Both the position numbers and the translations under genes were made by a program. Positions 63,736 to 64,000 of a stretch of DNA of 64,000 bases are shown here, piece after piece (within the stretch, counting starts at the first letter, position 1; each line of letters opens with the position of its first letter). Below the pieces are notes generated by a model. The model was given only the letters and a program-made list of their open reading frames with translations. It did no database searches and was not told the DNA's origin. The stretch spans positions 1-64,000 of the forward strand of contig NZ_VTXI01000021.1 in NCBI RefSeq assembly GCF_013114545.1. The letters run 5' to 3'. The stretch is from Vibrio sp. RE86 (GTDB lineage: Bacteria; Pseudomonadota; Gammaproteobacteria; Enterobacterales; Vibrionaceae).

Positions 63736-64000
63736 TAAGGAATCTGATAAGCCAACAGTTACGAAACCAACGCGCAGCATTGCGCGCTACCCTAGCCAGT
63801 TTCATAGCAAATCCTTAATGAAATATTTGTATCCTATCGCTATGTATGAGCTCAGCTATAATCGCTTGAACTCATATCGGCAAGACCGCGACCATACGCC
63901 AATTTAGACGCAGCATCTAATCAATCTTTTTGTTGGTGTCGATAAGCATTAACTATCGGTCGGCAGGATGATTCACACCGTCGTTTGTCACAACATCACC
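63736..64000. other. Right-edge intergenic region
   Basis: I see no ORF I trust in these 265 bases. They should hold the promoter of the EIIC-EAL gene. Confidence 0.4.

Overview
The window looks like part of a Vibrio chromosome, probably the smaller one of the two. The main evidence is a thermolabile haemolysin (lecithin-dependent phospholipase) gene beside a secreted subtilisin, together with vibrio-like TorS/TorT, inosine-guanosine kinase, CreA, methylglyoxal synthase and CueR proteins. The replicon and species are inferred from gene content. No rRNA, tRNA, integrase, transposase or CRISPR array was seen.

Layout: 1-4.5 kb holds a tandem duplication of a collagen-like surface protein gene. 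The first copy runs off the left edge and is preceded by a small lipoprotein gene; the second keeps only a remnant of that lipoprotein gene. 4.7-10.5 kb encodes envelope and secreted enzymes: a phospholipase D-like lipoprotein, an operon of an S8 protease plus a free I9 propeptide-like protein, and the divergent haemolysin tlh. 10.5-18.6 kb is a patchwork of small units: a DUF3087-like membrane protein, a BenE transporter with its divergent regulator, a TetR regulator whose operator recurs before a GNAT-YjhX pair, a DUF3626-like protein, a lipoprotein, and a beta-lactamase-fold hydrolase with a divergent AraC regulator.

18.7-24.6 kb is the most unusual part: a tightly packed minus-strand operon led by a WYL-domain regulator. 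It contains a glycine-rich membrane protein, a membrane protein gene split by one in-frame TGA, a cysteine-cluster protein, three small unknown proteins (one of only 31 residues) and an alpha/beta hydrolase. Genes overlap or nearly touch. WYL regulators often control phage-defence or stress loci, so this is the best candidate for an undescribed system, but no function can be assigned from sequence alone.

24.9-47.2 kb carries metabolism and signalling: an acetate kinase without pta, a GGDEF-EAL protein, a TonB receptor with a divergent AraC regulator, CueR, TorS and TorT with mgsA directly behind torT, an RND efflux pair, a HAD phosphatase, a CreA-like lipoprotein, guanosine kinase and a Lon-family protease. 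47.4-64 kb carries a peptide-type ABC ATPase without permeases, a PilZ-like protein, a lactate module (LysR, lldP, lldD), a PhzF protein, a glycine-zipper lipoprotein, a lipase-like hydrolase, an M16 peptidase, an arsR-acr3 arsenite resistance pair with two matching operators, and a PTS-EIIC/EAL fusion. Most units end in clear hairpin terminators, often shared by convergent genes.
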